Below are positions 51,825 through 60,221 of a DNA stretch of 64,000 nt, piece after piece. Every line of letters begins with the position of its first letter. Position 1 is the stretch's first letter. The stretch is from CAVPJW01 sp963705525. Lineage in GTDB: Bacteria; Acidobacteriota; Vicinamibacteria; Vicinamibacterales; CAVPJW01. A program made the position numbers and the translations under genes. Where the stretch lies: the NCBI GenBank assembly GCA_963705525.1, contig CAVPJW010000002.1, positions 992,001 to 1,056,000 on the forward strand. Direction: 5' to 3'. Below the pieces are notes generated by a model. That model was given only the letters and a program-made list of their open reading frames with translations, did not search any database and was not told the DNA's origin.

Positions 51825-52703
51825 TCAATAACCGGGCGCGGGTGTCGACGCCTTCTCGCCGCGCGATTCCTGCAGGATCTTCACACCTGCGCTCGCACCA
51901 ATGCGAGTGGCGCCTGCCGCCACCATCTGTTTGAGCGATTCGTAGTCTCTGACCCCACCTGCGGCCTTCACGCCAAGATCGGCGCCGACAATCCTGCGCA
52001 TCAATGCCACGTCGGCGGCCGTCGCCCCTCCGGGACCGAACCCCGTCGACGTCTTGATGTAGTCGGCGCCCGCCGCTTTGACAATCGTTGACGCGGTCAC
52101 TTTCTCCTCGTCGGTCAAGAGCGCCGCCTCAATGATGACCTTGCTCAGGACACCGCACTCACGTGCCGGCCCCACGACGGCCTCGATGTCCTGCTCGACG
52201 AGCCGGAGATCACCCGACTTGAGCGCGCCAACATTGATCACCATGTCCACTTCGCTCGCACCGTCGTAGATGGCGCGGCGCGTTTCATAGTGCTTCACGT
52301 CCGGGGTCGTGGCGCCGAGAGGAAACCCGACCACGGAGCACACTCCCACCGGCGTGCCCTTGAGAAGACGCGACGCCACAGCGACCCAGGTGGGGTTCAC
52401 GCAGACGGTGGCAAACTTGAATTCGATCGCCTCACGACAGAGCTTCTCGACATCGGCCCTCGACGCGTCCGGCCGCAGCAACGTGTGATCGATCAGGGAC
52501 GCGACATCACCCGGGGCGCCGCCCGTCGCATGAAGGCCGAGCCGCGAGGCACCGGCGTCCAGGACACCACGGAGGCGATCGGGGCAACACTCATAGAGAA
52601 CCGAGTGGCACGTGCAGTGGCTGGGACTTCCCGGATTGCCACTGACGCGCACGACCTCCTCAACGATGAGGTCGATGAGGCGACGGAGGTCAATCGTGTC
52701 CAT
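51825..52703 (-). CDS. deoC: Deoxyribose-phosphate aldolase with N-terminal extension
   Basis: The 292-residue protein carries the DeoC barrel from about residue 65: LIDHTLLRPDASRADVEKLC, VCSVVGFPLGATTPDVK, KVIIEAALLTDEEK and the Schiff-base Lys in ADYIKTSTGFGPGGAT. It cleaves deoxyribose-5-phosphate to acetaldehyde and glyceraldehyde-3-phosphate. The first 64 residues are extra: an amphipathic helix (DLRRLIDLIVEEVVRVSG), then a Cys-rich piece (HCTCHSVLYECC). Such helices serve as encapsulation peptides in bacterial microcompartment enzymes (inference). An rpiB-like gene lies directly upstream. Confidence 0.9.
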   Translation of the reverse strand: MDTIDLRRLIDLIVEEVVRVSGNPGSPSHCTCHSVLYECCPDRLRGVLDAGASRLGLHATGGAPGDVASLIDHTLLRPDASRADVEKLCREAIEFKFATVCVNPTWVAVASRLLKGTPVGVCSVVGFPLGATTPDVKHYETRRAIYDGASEVDMVINVGALKSGDLRLVEQDIEAVVGPARECGVLSKVIIEAALLTDEEKVTASTIVKAAGADYIKTSTGFGPGGATAADVALMRRIVGADLGVKAAGGVRDYESLKQMVAAGATRIGASAGVKILQESRGEKASTPAPGY

Positions 52704-52714
52704 GCGGATTCCTG

Positions 52715-53350
52715 CTAGCGATGGGACCGCTCGAGGCGCCTGATCTTTTCGAGACGCCTGATATAGCGCGGCTCCCGCATCGGGGTCCCGATCCAGATGT
52801 CTACTATAGCGACTGCTTCAGCCTCCGATACCAATGTCGCGCCGAGCGTCATGACGTTGGTCCCATTGTGCTCCCGCGCATATCTGGCCGTTGTGACGCT
52901 TGCGCACATCGCCGCACGGATGCCATCGATCTTGTTCGCCGCGATCGCTGACCCGATCCCCGCGCCGTCGATGACGATGCCCGCATCCGCCTCGCCTCGA
53001 ACGACCGCACGTGCCACCCCGGCGGCGACATCAGGGTAATCAACAGGCTCTGCGCCATCCGTCCCGCAATCCACGACGCGGCGTCCCTGGCTTCTGAGAT
53101 GCGTTATCAACGTGCGCTTCAGCGGCTGTCCGGTGTGATCGCTCGCGATAGCCACAGTGCGAATGTCGGACACGGGCGCGAGCCCCTCCATCCCCATCTC
53201 GGAACGATCGTCCGAGACGACTGTCACTCGGCGGGATCGAAGCGTCTCCTGGGCCAACGGCGTCACGACACCACCGGGGGCAAGGTGCACCGTCGTGCCA
53301 ATCTCCAGCACGCGAGCATCACTTTCGGTGATGAGGTCGAAAGCCTTCAT
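52715..53350 (-). CDS. RpiB/LacA/LacB-family isomerase-like protein with N-terminal extension
   Basis: About 211 residues. Residues 75-205 are RpiB-like: VAIASDHTGQPLKRTLITHL, VDYPDVAAGVARAVV, GIGSAIAANKIDGIRAAMC and REHNGTNVMTLGATLV. In ribose-5-phosphate isomerase B the catalytic Cys precedes G-T-G-I-G; here the sequence is VIDGAGIG with Asp instead. The first 70 residues (ITESDARVLEIGTTVHLAPG, VVTPLAQETLRSRRVTVV) resemble a segment found in microcompartment-associated proteins. ATG 53350 was chosen. It overlaps no gene and sits 11 bases before deoC. Confidence 0.8.
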   Translation of the reverse strand: MKAFDLITESDARVLEIGTTVHLAPGGVVTPLAQETLRSRRVTVVSDDRSEMGMEGLAPVSDIRTVAIASDHTGQPLKRTLITHLRSQGRRVVDCGTDGAEPVDYPDVAAGVARAVVRGEADAGIVIDGAGIGSAIAANKIDGIRAAMCASVTTARYAREHNGTNVMTLGATLVSEAEAVAIVDIWIGTPMREPRYIRRLEKIRRLERSHR

Positions 53351-53423
53351 GGTCAGCGTCGGATATGTTACCCTTCGCGGTCGTTTCCGGGCTACTGCTC
53401 CACTCCTCAGACGGCCGACCACC

Positions 53424-53957
53424 ATGCCCGACTCCGCAATGACCATTCTTCTGGACGCTGAGACCATCCGGCAGCGCGTCCGGTCGCTCGCAGTCGAAAT
53501 TCGTCGCGACTTTCCGGAACCGGGACAGATTCACCTGGTCACGGTTCTCAAGGGCGCGTTCATGTTTCTGGCTGACCTCGTCCGCGTGCTCCCTGGCCAC
53601 GTCTCGCTCGACTTCATGGCCGTCTCGAGCTACGCGAAGGCCACCACATCGTCCGGCGAAGTCCGCTTGATCAAAGACCTCGACACGGGCCTCGAGGGTC
53701 GCGACGTGATCATCGTCGAAGACATCGTTGACACCGGGCTGACGCTCGCCTACCTCCAGGAAATTCTTCGGGCGCGGTCGCCGCGCCACCTTCGCACCGC
53801 CTGTCTGCTGAGCAAGCCGTCCCGCCGGCTCGTCGATGTGGTCGTGGACTACGTCGGATTCACCATCGAGGATCGGTTCGTGGTGGGCTACGGACTCGAC
53901 TTTGCGGAACAGTATCGGAACCTGCCCGACATCGCCGTTCTGGGCGAGCACGACTGA
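53424..53957 (+). CDS. hpt: Hypoxanthine phosphoribosyltransferase
   Basis: The 177-residue purine salvage enzyme transfers phosphoribose from PRPP to hypoxanthine or guanine. LVTVLKGAFMFLADLVR, FMAVSSYAKATTSSGEVRL, the PRPP loop VIIVEDIVDTGLTLAYL and the purine-site DYVGFTIEDRFVVGYGLDF are all present. It diverges from the rpiB-deoC pair and is followed by upp, forming a nucleobase salvage group. Confidence 0.95.
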   Translation: MPDSAMTILLDAETIRQRVRSLAVEIRRDFPEPGQIHLVTVLKGAFMFLADLVRVLPGHVSLDFMAVSSYAKATTSSGEVRLIKDLDTGLEGRDVIIVEDIVDTGLTLAYLQEILRARSPRHLRTACLLSKPSRRLVDVVVDYVGFTIEDRFVVGYGLDFAEQYRNLPDIAVLGEHD

Positions 53958-54008
53958 CCACCAGGCCGACGCCGTCGGCTGTGACACCTCGTCAGCCGAC
54001 CGTGTATA

Positions 54009-54641
54009 GTGAGGGCCGTGCCGGTGCATCTTGTGACCCACCCCCTTGTTCACGATGCGCTCGCGACCCTCCGGGATGCGCGAACCGAACCTCGAGCGTT
54101 CAGGCAAAGCGCGCGGCTCGTGAGCCTGATGATGGGAGCTGAGGCCCTACGGGATCTCCCAGGCAGGCCCGTTCAGGTCGAGACACCGCTCGGCCCGGCC
54201 GCCGGAGAACGGATCGCGACCGACGTCGTCATCGTGCCCGTGTTGCGGGCCGGACTCGCCATGCTGGATGCGGTCCTGGAGCTGGTACCCTCGGCACGCG
54301 TCGGGCACATCGGGCTCCAGCGGGATGAAGCGACGGCTCAAGCCTCGCAGTACTATGCACGCCTGCCGACACGTCTCGAAGAGAGCTTCGTGCTGCTGGT
54401 CGATCCGATGCTCGCCACCGGCGGAAGCGCCGTCGCCGCGCTCGAATTGCTCCGCCAGGCCGGCGCCGGCCGTCCACGCCTCGTCTGCATTGTGGCGGCT
54501 CCAGAAGGTATCGCCACGGTCGAGCGCCACTTTCCCGAGGCCGACATCTTTACGCCGGCCATCGACGAACGCCTCAACGCCGCCAAGTACATCGTCCCCG
54601 GACTCGGGGACTTCGGTGATCGTCTCTACGGCACGAGCTAG
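54009..54641 (+). CDS. upp: Uracil phosphoribosyltransferase
   Basis: The 210-residue enzyme makes UMP from uracil and PRPP. VPVLRAGLAMLDAVLELVPSA, the flexible loop HIGLQRDEATAQASQYY, the PRPP motif LLVDPMLATGGSAVAALELL and the C-terminal YIVPGLGDFGDRLYGT are characteristic. GTG 54009 or GTG 54018 may be the start. It sits ten bases before the citryl-CoA-lyase-like gene. Confidence 0.95.
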   Translation: MRAVPVHLVTHPLVHDALATLRDARTEPRAFRQSARLVSLMMGAEALRDLPGRPVQVETPLGPAAGERIATDVVIVPVLRAGLAMLDAVLELVPSARVGHIGLQRDEATAQASQYYARLPTRLEESFVLLVDPMLATGGSAVAALELLRQAGAGRPRLVCIVAAPEGIATVERHFPEADIFTPAIDERLNAAKYIVPGLGDFGDRLYGTS

Positions 54642-54650
54642 CGAGGGACT

Positions 54651-55517
54651 ATGGCCGACACCAACCGCCTCACGTCGCCTGGCACGCTGTCGGCGGGCGA
54701 GCGCCGCGCCTCCGCACGGGGATCGTCGGGCCAGTGGTCAACCGCCATCACCGCGATCGAGCCCAACAAGATCCTGATTCGCGGGTATCCGGTCGATGAG
54801 CTCATGGGCCGGTTGAGCTTCGGCGAAGCAATCTACCTGGTGCTGACGGGCGAGTTGCCGACACCCGCAATCGGAAAGATGGTCTCCGCGCTGCTGGTGT
54901 CATCCCTCGACCACGGTGTCACTCCCCCGTCCACCCTCGCGGCCCGCAACGTCGCGACGACTGGCGCGCCGCTCCGTGCCTCGGTGGCAGCCGGCATCCT
55001 TGCGTTCGGTCCGTACCACGGCGGCGATATCAGCTCGTGCATGAAATTCCTCGAATCCGGCCTCGCCCTGATCAGGCACGGCCGGAGCTGGGAGGAAGCC
55101 GCGCAGGAAATCGTGGCCCGTGCGATCGAGCATGGTCGCGTGCCGCCCGGGTTCGGCCACCGCTTCCACACTCGCGATCCGAGAGCCGCCCGCCTCTTTC
55201 AGATGGCGCTCGAGCTGGAGCTCGAGGGTGAGCACGTCCGGATGATCCGTTCCGTGGAGCACGTCCTCGACGCCCGCGAGGATGCGAGCGCGACGCCGTT
55301 ACCGGTGAACGTGGACGGGGCGATCGCGGCGATCTGCGCCGACCTGGGCCTCGACGACGACCTGGGAAATGCGCTGTTCCTCATCGCGCGAGTTCCCGGG
55401 CTCATCGCCCACGCGCACGAAGAGCGCAAGCGCCAGACCCCGATGAGACAGATCGATCCCAAGGATCACACGTACGACGGAGCGAGAGAACGTCGGCTTC
55501 CGGAAACTCGGAAGTAG
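54651..55517 (+). CDS. Citrate-synthase-superfamily protein, citryl-CoA-lyase-like
   Basis: At 288 residues it is much shorter than citrate synthase (370-430). The catalytic core is kept: LSFGEAIYLVLTGELPT, LAFGPYHGGDIS with the active His, PPGFGHRFHTRDPRAARLF and ARVPGLIAHAHEERKRQ. This size and the PGFGHR-x-H-x-x-DPR pattern are seen in citryl-CoA lyases and lyase-like proteins, which split citryl-CoA to acetyl-CoA and oxaloacetate. The true reaction cannot be settled from sequence. Confidence 0.82.
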   Translation: MADTNRLTSPGTLSAGERRASARGSSGQWSTAITAIEPNKILIRGYPVDELMGRLSFGEAIYLVLTGELPTPAIGKMVSALLVSSLDHGVTPPSTLAARNVATTGAPLRASVAAGILAFGPYHGGDISSCMKFLESGLALIRHGRSWEEAAQEIVARAIEHGRVPPGFGHRFHTRDPRAARLFQMALELELEGEHVRMIRSVEHVLDAREDASATPLPVNVDGAIAAICADLGLDDDLGNALFLIARVPGLIAHAHEERKRQTPMRQIDPKDHTYDGARERRLPETRK

Positions 55518-55547
55518 GCGGGTCGAGCAGTGGAGAGGCGTCGGGAT

Positions 55548-55622
55548 TGGTGGGCGCTAGTGGATTCGAACCACTGACCCCCGCCGTGTGAAGGCGATGC
55601 TCTACCGCTGAGCCAAGCGCCC
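55548..55622 (-). tRNA. tRNA-Val (CAC)
   Basis: A 75-nt cloverleaf on the minus strand with encoded CCA. The acceptor is GGGCGCT, the anticodon loop TTCACAC (anticodon CAC) is closed by GCC/GGC pairs, and the T arm contains GGTTCGAATCC. It is intact. Confidence 0.95.
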
Positions 55623-55725
55623 GACCTCGGACTGCACCAACAGTCTAGCGTAAGTCAATTTCCGCCGGCAATTGCGCGCCGCCTCAATCGAATTACATTC
55701 GAGCCCGGACCGATCTCGTGTTCAC

Positions 55726-55754
55726 TTGACAGAGCTGCGATGCGCTCCTATATT
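55726..55754 (+). promoter_or_regulatory. Near-consensus sigma-70 promoter with no gene behind it
   Basis: TTGACA (55726-55731), a 17-base spacer and TATATT (55749-55754). The next plus-strand gene is 7.8 kb away, so the promoter should serve a small RNA or a short ORF starting near 55761. Confidence 0.65.
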
Positions 55755-55842
55755 CGCGCGTAGCGCGCGGCATCAACGGATGGCACCATGCGTGCCTCCG
55801 GAACGCCCAGCTGGGTACTCGCGGGCGATGCCGGGCGCCGAG

Positions 55843-55963
55843 ACGCCCTTTTCGTTGGTCCAGGTCGCGGCTGGGTATGCTCTTTCGGGCACCACACCGC
55901 GCCAAGCGCTTCCTCAATGCTAGCCTCTTGAGCAAGCCGCCTAGTCCAACCAAGAAGGGCGTT
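55843..55963 (+). ncRNA. Candidate structured RNA (three-way junction)
   Basis: An outer stem pairs ACGCCCTT...GTTGG...AGG (55843-55864) with CCT...CCAAC...AAGGGCGTT (55940-55963), about 17 of 22 positions. Inside are two hairpins: CGCGG...CCGCG (55866-55901, with an inner TGCTC/GGGCA stem) and GCTT-C-CTCAA/TTGAG-C-AAGC (55908-55937). No known family was recognised. The strand is undecided, but a strong plus-strand promoter lies 90 bases upstream. Confidence 0.45.
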
Positions 55964-56031
55964 TCTGTGTACGCGCGAGCGCCCGCTCGGGCAATCGCCC
56001 GACGCGCGTTAGTTTGGGCGGGAATCCGGGA

Positions 56032-56574
56032 CTATTTCTTGAGCTGCTCGACGAGCACCTGCAGAATCTTCGCGTATTCCTCTTCGGCCGACCCGAACGC
56101 CTTCTGGTAGTCCTCCTCGGACATCTTCTGTTTCTTCCAGTCGCCGTCGAAGGACACGCGCAGTTTTCCGGCTTCGTAGGTGTCGAACGATTGAGCTGCG
56201 TCTGGCTTGACCTTCAGACCGTCGGCCATGAGATCTTCGATGAAGATCCTCGATTCCGGGATTGAGGCGCTGTTCAGATCCACGTACACGTCTCGATAAC
56301 TTTTCTTGTCCAGTTTTTCCGCCAGGAGCGCCGGCGCGGAGTACTTTGCGGCGACGACCAGCAGCTCACTGCCAGGGAAGTACAGCGCCCCAAAGAATCG
56401 GTCAGCGACAGCCGGGTCCTTCGCCGCCACGCTTTCAAGTTTGGAAGAGTCGAGGAGACCGGCGAGTTCCTTGGCAAGACTCGCCGAGCGCGATTCTTGA
56501 GCGAAGGCCGGCGCACCCGCCGTCGCGACCAGGAAACCTGCAATGACGGCACGGACCGATGTCAGGTCTGGCAT
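56032..56574 (-). CDS. Exported hypothetical protein
   Basis: About 180 residues with a signal peptide (AVIAGFLVATAGAPAFA). The mature part (SLAKELAGLLDSSKLESVAA, SELLVVAAKYSAPALLAEKL, SFDTYEAGKLRVSFDGDWKK) is hydrophilic with helices and short strands. I recognise no named domain. ATG 56574 or 56571 begins the signal peptide. It is the last gene of a minus-strand run but is separated from its upstream neighbour by 116 bases. Confidence 0.65.
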   Translation of the reverse strand: MPDLTSVRAVIAGFLVATAGAPAFAQESRSASLAKELAGLLDSSKLESVAAKDPAVADRFFGALYFPGSELLVVAAKYSAPALLAEKLDKKSYRDVYVDLNSASIPESRIFIEDLMADGLKVKPDAAQSFDTYEAGKLRVSFDGDWKKQKMSEEDYQKAFGSAEEEYAKILQVLVEQLKK

Positions 56575-56690
56575 CATGAAAGTTCCTCTGAAATGGGAAC
56601 GGCTACGCGAGGCTTTTCTTGTATCAAAAGCCGCCCAGCCCGTCAATTGCCGGTCTTGAAAGAGCAGGAAGGATCGGAATCCCGCCGAGG

Positions 56691-57122
56691 TCAGATGAAG
56701 AGCGCGTCTTCGTCTTCGCCCCGCGTGCCTGGTGAAGGCGAGCTCTGGCGAGCCCGCGCGTCTCTGAGCGCCGCCAGTGCGGCGCGGAATCCCCCGAGAA
56801 GGGCCATCCCCTGCCGAGCGGGTCCAACGACCACCTGCTGCACCGTGGCCATGGTCTGCTCGGCGCGCTGCGTAAAGTCGGCCATCAGACGATCCGCGCG
56901 CTCCACCTGGGTGGCGGCGAGCGACGCCGCACGTGCCGCATCCCGGCTGATCGAGTTCAAGCTGGCGAACAGCGGGCGGATCTCCTGCTCCACCTGATCG
57001 GCCAGCCGGTCCACCCGCTTGGCAAGGCGGCCGGCGTACACCGCTGCACCAACCTGCACAATGGCCATCAGGAGCGTGGCGATAGCGATCGCCCCGAGAA
57101 ACACCTGACTCCAGCCTGTCAC
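56691..57122 (-). CDS. DUF948-like membrane-anchored coiled-coil protein
   Basis: The 143-residue protein has one N-terminal membrane helix (VFLGAIAIATLLMAIVQVGAAVYA). A long helical part follows (LAKRVDRLADQVEQEIRPLF, SLAATQVERADRLMADFTQR), resembling DUF948 proteins of the general-stress type. Its ATG overlaps the YtxH-gene stop by four bases. The DUF948-YtxH pairing is common near envelope genes; function is unknown. Confidence 0.7.
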   Translation of the reverse strand: MTGWSQVFLGAIAIATLLMAIVQVGAAVYAGRLAKRVDRLADQVEQEIRPLFASLNSISRDAARAASLAATQVERADRLMADFTQRAEQTMATVQQVVVGPARQGMALLGGFRAALAALRDARARQSSPSPGTRGEDEDALFI

Positions 57123-57391
57123 ACGGTCTCCTTCTGGCGGGCCTGCTGATAGGCCTCGCGGCCCTTCTCGATGGCTGACGTGAGATTCTCGCGCTGTCGG
57201 GTCAGCATCTCCCGGCCTTGCCGCGCAGCCTCGGTGGCCTTGTCGCGACCGACACGCGCCTTCTCACTCAAGAAATCGCGCGTTTCCTGTCCGCTCGCCG
57301 GCGCATACAGGAACGCGACTGCCGCGCCCGCTACCGCCCCGAGCAAGAAGGCCAGCATCACTTCACCAGCGCCGACGTCACCTCTCGCCAT
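57119..57391 (-). CDS. YtxH-domain protein
   Basis: The 90-residue protein has a short membrane segment (VMLAFLLGAVAGAAVAFLYAP). The YtxH hallmark LYAPASGQETRDFLSEKA follows, then a charged helix (ATEAARQGREMLTRQRENLT). YtxH proteins are small envelope-associated stress proteins of unclear activity. It is translationally coupled to the DUF948-like gene and lies 53 bases after the MCE gene. Confidence 0.8.
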   Translation of the reverse strand: MARGDVGAGEVMLAFLLGAVAGAAVAFLYAPASGQETRDFLSEKARVGRDKATEAARQGREMLTRQRENLTSAIEKGREAYQQARQKETV

Positions 57392-57444
57392 GGTCGTCTC
57401 TCCTTACCCTAACTCTCAACCCTTATCTATCGGCTGTCAACACT

Positions 57445-58485
57445 CTAGAAGATACTCACCTTGACGTTCAGATACTTCCGCGGATCCTTCCGGATATCGC
57501 TGACAAGGCTGCGAATTTCCGTAGCTGTTTCCGTCAGCGTGTCATAGAGCCGCGTGTCCTTCAGCAGCTGCCCGGCAGTACCCTGTCCCTGATCGAGCTG
57601 GGCCAGCAGCTCGTCGAGTCGAGCGGTCACCGAATCCAGACGGTTATACAGCGCCGGATCATGAATGAGCTTCCCCGCTGTTCCATCGCCCTTCGCCAGC
57701 TTGCCCGAGACCACGTCGACATTGGCCGCGGTCGACGTGAGCGATCGAGCGAAAGCGTCGTCCTTCAACAGCCTGCCAAGGCTGCCCTCCCCGGCCGTTA
57801 GACGCTGCGTAATCGACGTAAGGTTCTTGAGCGAGGCCTCGAGCTCGCGCGCGGCGGTCGGATCCTTGACCAGGCGACCAATCGTCCCCCCGCCACGCTC
57901 GACGTTCTCCGTCACGCGGTCGGCGGCCGCCACGAACTTCTGCAAGTCACGATAGAGCTGCTCGTCGACGACGAGCTGGCCGATCGTGCCCTTGCCACTT
58001 CGAATATCCCGAATGAGGAGCTCGGCCTGCTCGAGGCTCCGCGTGCCCTGCGCCAGGGTATCCGCCAACTGTCCGGGTGTGGTCCCGCTCGGCACATAAC
58101 CCCACTCGGGAATCGGTGAGCCCTCGAGCGTGGCCGTGATATCGACGGCGCCCTCTCCGAGCAGCGAAACCGACCCGATCGACGCCACTGATCTCGTCCG
58201 CACCCTGTCCTGGACCTCCTTCGACAGCTGCATGACGATTTCAACCTGGGCGCCAGCCAGCGCGACCTCATCGACCGATCCCACCTCGACGCCTGCCACA
58301 CGGACCGGTGATCCCGGCTTGAGCGTCGCCACGTTGTTGAAGCGAGCTTTCAAGTAGTACCGCTGCCAGAAGAAACCGCCCTCGCCGCCCAGCATGAAGA
58401 TGAGCGTGGAGGCGATGATGATCGCCAAAACGGCCAGGATCCCAATCTTGAGTTCCGACCATGCGAGCGAGCGAGTCCGCGGCAT
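57445..58485 (-). CDS. MCE/MlaD-family lipid-transport protein
   Basis: The 346-residue protein has one N-terminal membrane helix (IGILAVLAIIIASTLIFML) and an MCE domain at about residues 40-118 (YLKARFNNVATLKPGSPVRV). The C-terminal region has five repeats of the form G-x-G-T/S-x-G-x-L-x-x-D (GKGTIGQLVVD, GGGTIGRLVKD, GEGSLGRLLKD, GDGTAGKLIHD, GQGTAGQLLKD). MCE proteins form the periplasmic ring that carries phospholipids from an MlaFE-type ABC transporter. The neighbouring genes are exactly those ATPase and permease subunits. Confidence 0.9.
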   Translation of the reverse strand: MPRTRSLAWSELKIGILAVLAIIIASTLIFMLGGEGGFFWQRYYLKARFNNVATLKPGSPVRVAGVEVGSVDEVALAGAQVEIVMQLSKEVQDRVRTRSVASIGSVSLLGEGAVDITATLEGSPIPEWGYVPSGTTPGQLADTLAQGTRSLEQAELLIRDIRSGKGTIGQLVVDEQLYRDLQKFVAAADRVTENVERGGGTIGRLVKDPTAARELEASLKNLTSITQRLTAGEGSLGRLLKDDAFARSLTSTAANVDVVSGKLAKGDGTAGKLIHDPALYNRLDSVTARLDELLAQLDQGQGTAGQLLKDTRLYDTLTETATEIRSLVSDIRKDPRKYLNVKVSIF

Positions 58486-58520
58486 AGCGACCTTTCTCGA
58501 GCCTGTCTCAGTTCACCTTC

Positions 58521-59405
58521 TCACGACAGGAACGTCTTGAGGTACGAATCCTGAGCTTGTCTCAGTTCCTCGGCGTTGCCTTCGAACACGATCCCGCCGC
58601 CTCGAAGCATGATGAATTCGGCTTCATCGGCCTTCGCGGCCCCCGCCGGCACGATCTGCACCTGCCCATTGTCCCGCCTCGCCTCGTGCGTCGCCACGAA
58701 GAACGCGTCCCGGAGCTGGTGCGTCACGACGATCGAGCTGATGTCCTCGAAATCTCGCAGTTTGATGATCTCTTCATCCACAGTGGTTGCCGTGATCGGA
58801 TCGAGCCCCGTCGTCGGCTCGTCGTACAACAGGATGCGTGGCTTGGCAGCCATGGCCCGTGCAATGGCGACCCGGCGTCGCTGTCCGCCTGACAACGCCG
58901 AGGGCATGCGATCGATGAACTCGGACAGGCCGATGAACCCGAGCACTTCCTCGACACGCTGCCGCACATCCTCGAGGGGCATGTCCGATTCTTCGTACAA
59001 CTTGTATCCGACGTTCTCCAGCACGGTCAAAGAGTCGAAGAGCGCCCCCTCCTGAAACACCATCCCGAGATCGGCTCGCACGCGCATGAGCTGATCTTCG
59101 TTCATCTCGTCAACGCGTTCGCCGTTGACCCAGACCACGCCACTGTCAGGTTTCAAGAGACCCAGAATCAGTTTGAGAATCGTCGACTTTCCCGCCCCGC
59201 TCGCTCCGAGAAAGATTTTCGTATGGCCTTTGATCAGCGTGAAGCTGATGTTCTTCAGGATGACCGCATCGTCAAAGGCCAGGGACACGCGGTCGAATAC
59301 CACGATGGGCGAACCCGGTCCGAGAGCCTCTTCGAGCGACACCCCACCCGACTCGGCCTGCCTGCGGTTCTGCCCGCCCGCTCTGGTATCCGGTCCCCCA
59401 CTCAT
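58521..59405 (-). CDS. MlaF-like ABC transporter ATP-binding protein
   Basis: The 294-residue ATPase has Walker A GASGAGKSTILKLI, signature LSGGQRRRVAIARAM and Walker B ILLYDEPTTGLDP, followed by the switch His in VVTHQ. It pairs with the permease encoded upstream to power lipid transport across the periplasm. About 25 extra residues precede the usual MlaF start, and some insertion (GQVQIVPAGAAKADEAEF) interrupts the C-terminal part. Confidence 0.92.
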   Translation of the reverse strand: MSGGPDTRAGGQNRRQAESGGVSLEEALGPGSPIVVFDRVSLAFDDAVILKNISFTLIKGHTKIFLGASGAGKSTILKLILGLLKPDSGVVWVNGERVDEMNEDQLMRVRADLGMVFQEGALFDSLTVLENVGYKLYEESDMPLEDVRQRVEEVLGFIGLSEFIDRMPSALSGGQRRRVAIARAMAAKPRILLYDEPTTGLDPITATTVDEEIIKLRDFEDISSIVVTHQLRDAFFVATHEARRDNGQVQIVPAGAAKADEAEFIMLRGGGIVFEGNAEELRQAQDSYLKTFLS

Positions 59406-59414
59406 CGGAGCACC

Positions 59415-60188
59415 TCAATACATCAAGGTAATGAGCAGCCTGGTGAGGAAGAAGTCCACGGCCAGAACCGCGACGGAACCGGCGACCACGGCATTCGTCG
59501 TGGCCCGCCCGACGCCCTGGGTTCCGCCTCGCGTCCGCAGTCCGACATGGCATCCGATGCTCACGATCACGAATCCGAACACAAACGGCTTGATCAACCC
59601 CATCCACGCATCCTGCAGGTAGAGTCCTTCGACGATGGATGTCCAATACACGCTCGAGGCAACCTGCAGCTGATACACGGCGATGAGTGCGCCGCCGGCG
59701 ATACCGACGAAATCGGCAAAGACGGTCAAGATCGGAGCCATCACGATGCCGGCCAGGACACGGGGAACGACGAGCTTTCGAATCGGGTCGGTCCCGAGCG
59801 ATCGGAGCGCGTTAATCTGTTCGGTAACGACCATCGAGCCCAGTTCGGCGGCGATGCCGGACCCGACGCGTCCTGTGAGCATGAGTGCGGTGAGCACCGG
59901 GCCCAGCGCCTTGACCATCGACGCGCTCACGAGCCTGCCGACATACGGGCGCGCACCGAATTGATCGAGCGTCGCTCCAGAGTGCAGCACCAGCACGGCG
60001 CCCGTGAACACGCCGGTCAGCAGCACCACCGTAAGGGATCCAACGCCGATGGCGTTCAGCTGCTCGACGAGATCGTGAAAATAGAACGGTTTCGTCACGA
60101 CGCCACGCATGGCGGCGCCGCAGAGCCGGACGTACTCCTGCACCTCGATGACCGCGGCCTTCAGCCACTCTTCAACGATGCGGAGCAC
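59415..60188 (-). CDS. MlaE-like ABC transporter permease
   Basis: The 257-residue protein has five or six membrane helices and MlaE motifs: QLNAIGVGSLTVVLLTGVFTGAV, GRVGSGIAAELGSMVVTEQI (conserved coupling loop), LRSLGTDPIRKLVVPRVLAG and GVGRATTNAVV. It is the inner-membrane component of the lipid transporter with the ATPase and MCE protein downstream. It starts 33 bases after uvrB ends. Confidence 0.93.
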   Translation of the reverse strand: MLRIVEEWLKAAVIEVQEYVRLCGAAMRGVVTKPFYFHDLVEQLNAIGVGSLTVVLLTGVFTGAVLVLHSGATLDQFGARPYVGRLVSASMVKALGPVLTALMLTGRVGSGIAAELGSMVVTEQINALRSLGTDPIRKLVVPRVLAGIVMAPILTVFADFVGIAGGALIAVYQLQVASSVYWTSIVEGLYLQDAWMGLIKPFVFGFVIVSIGCHVGLRTRGGTQGVGRATTNAVVAGSVAVLAVDFFLTRLLITLMY

Positions 60189-60221
60189 GCTCTCTCCGGT
60201 CTCTGCCGTTCGACGACATCC

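Larger units (their letters stand above)
55623..56031. other. Gene-free stretch between tRNA-Val and the next gene
   Basis: It contains the promoter at 55726 and the structured segment at 55843-55963. A 47-codon frame from ATG 55780 is open but shows no protein features. A small hairpin GGGCG/CGCCC followed by TTTT (55833-55852) overlaps the outer stem. Confidence 0.5.
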
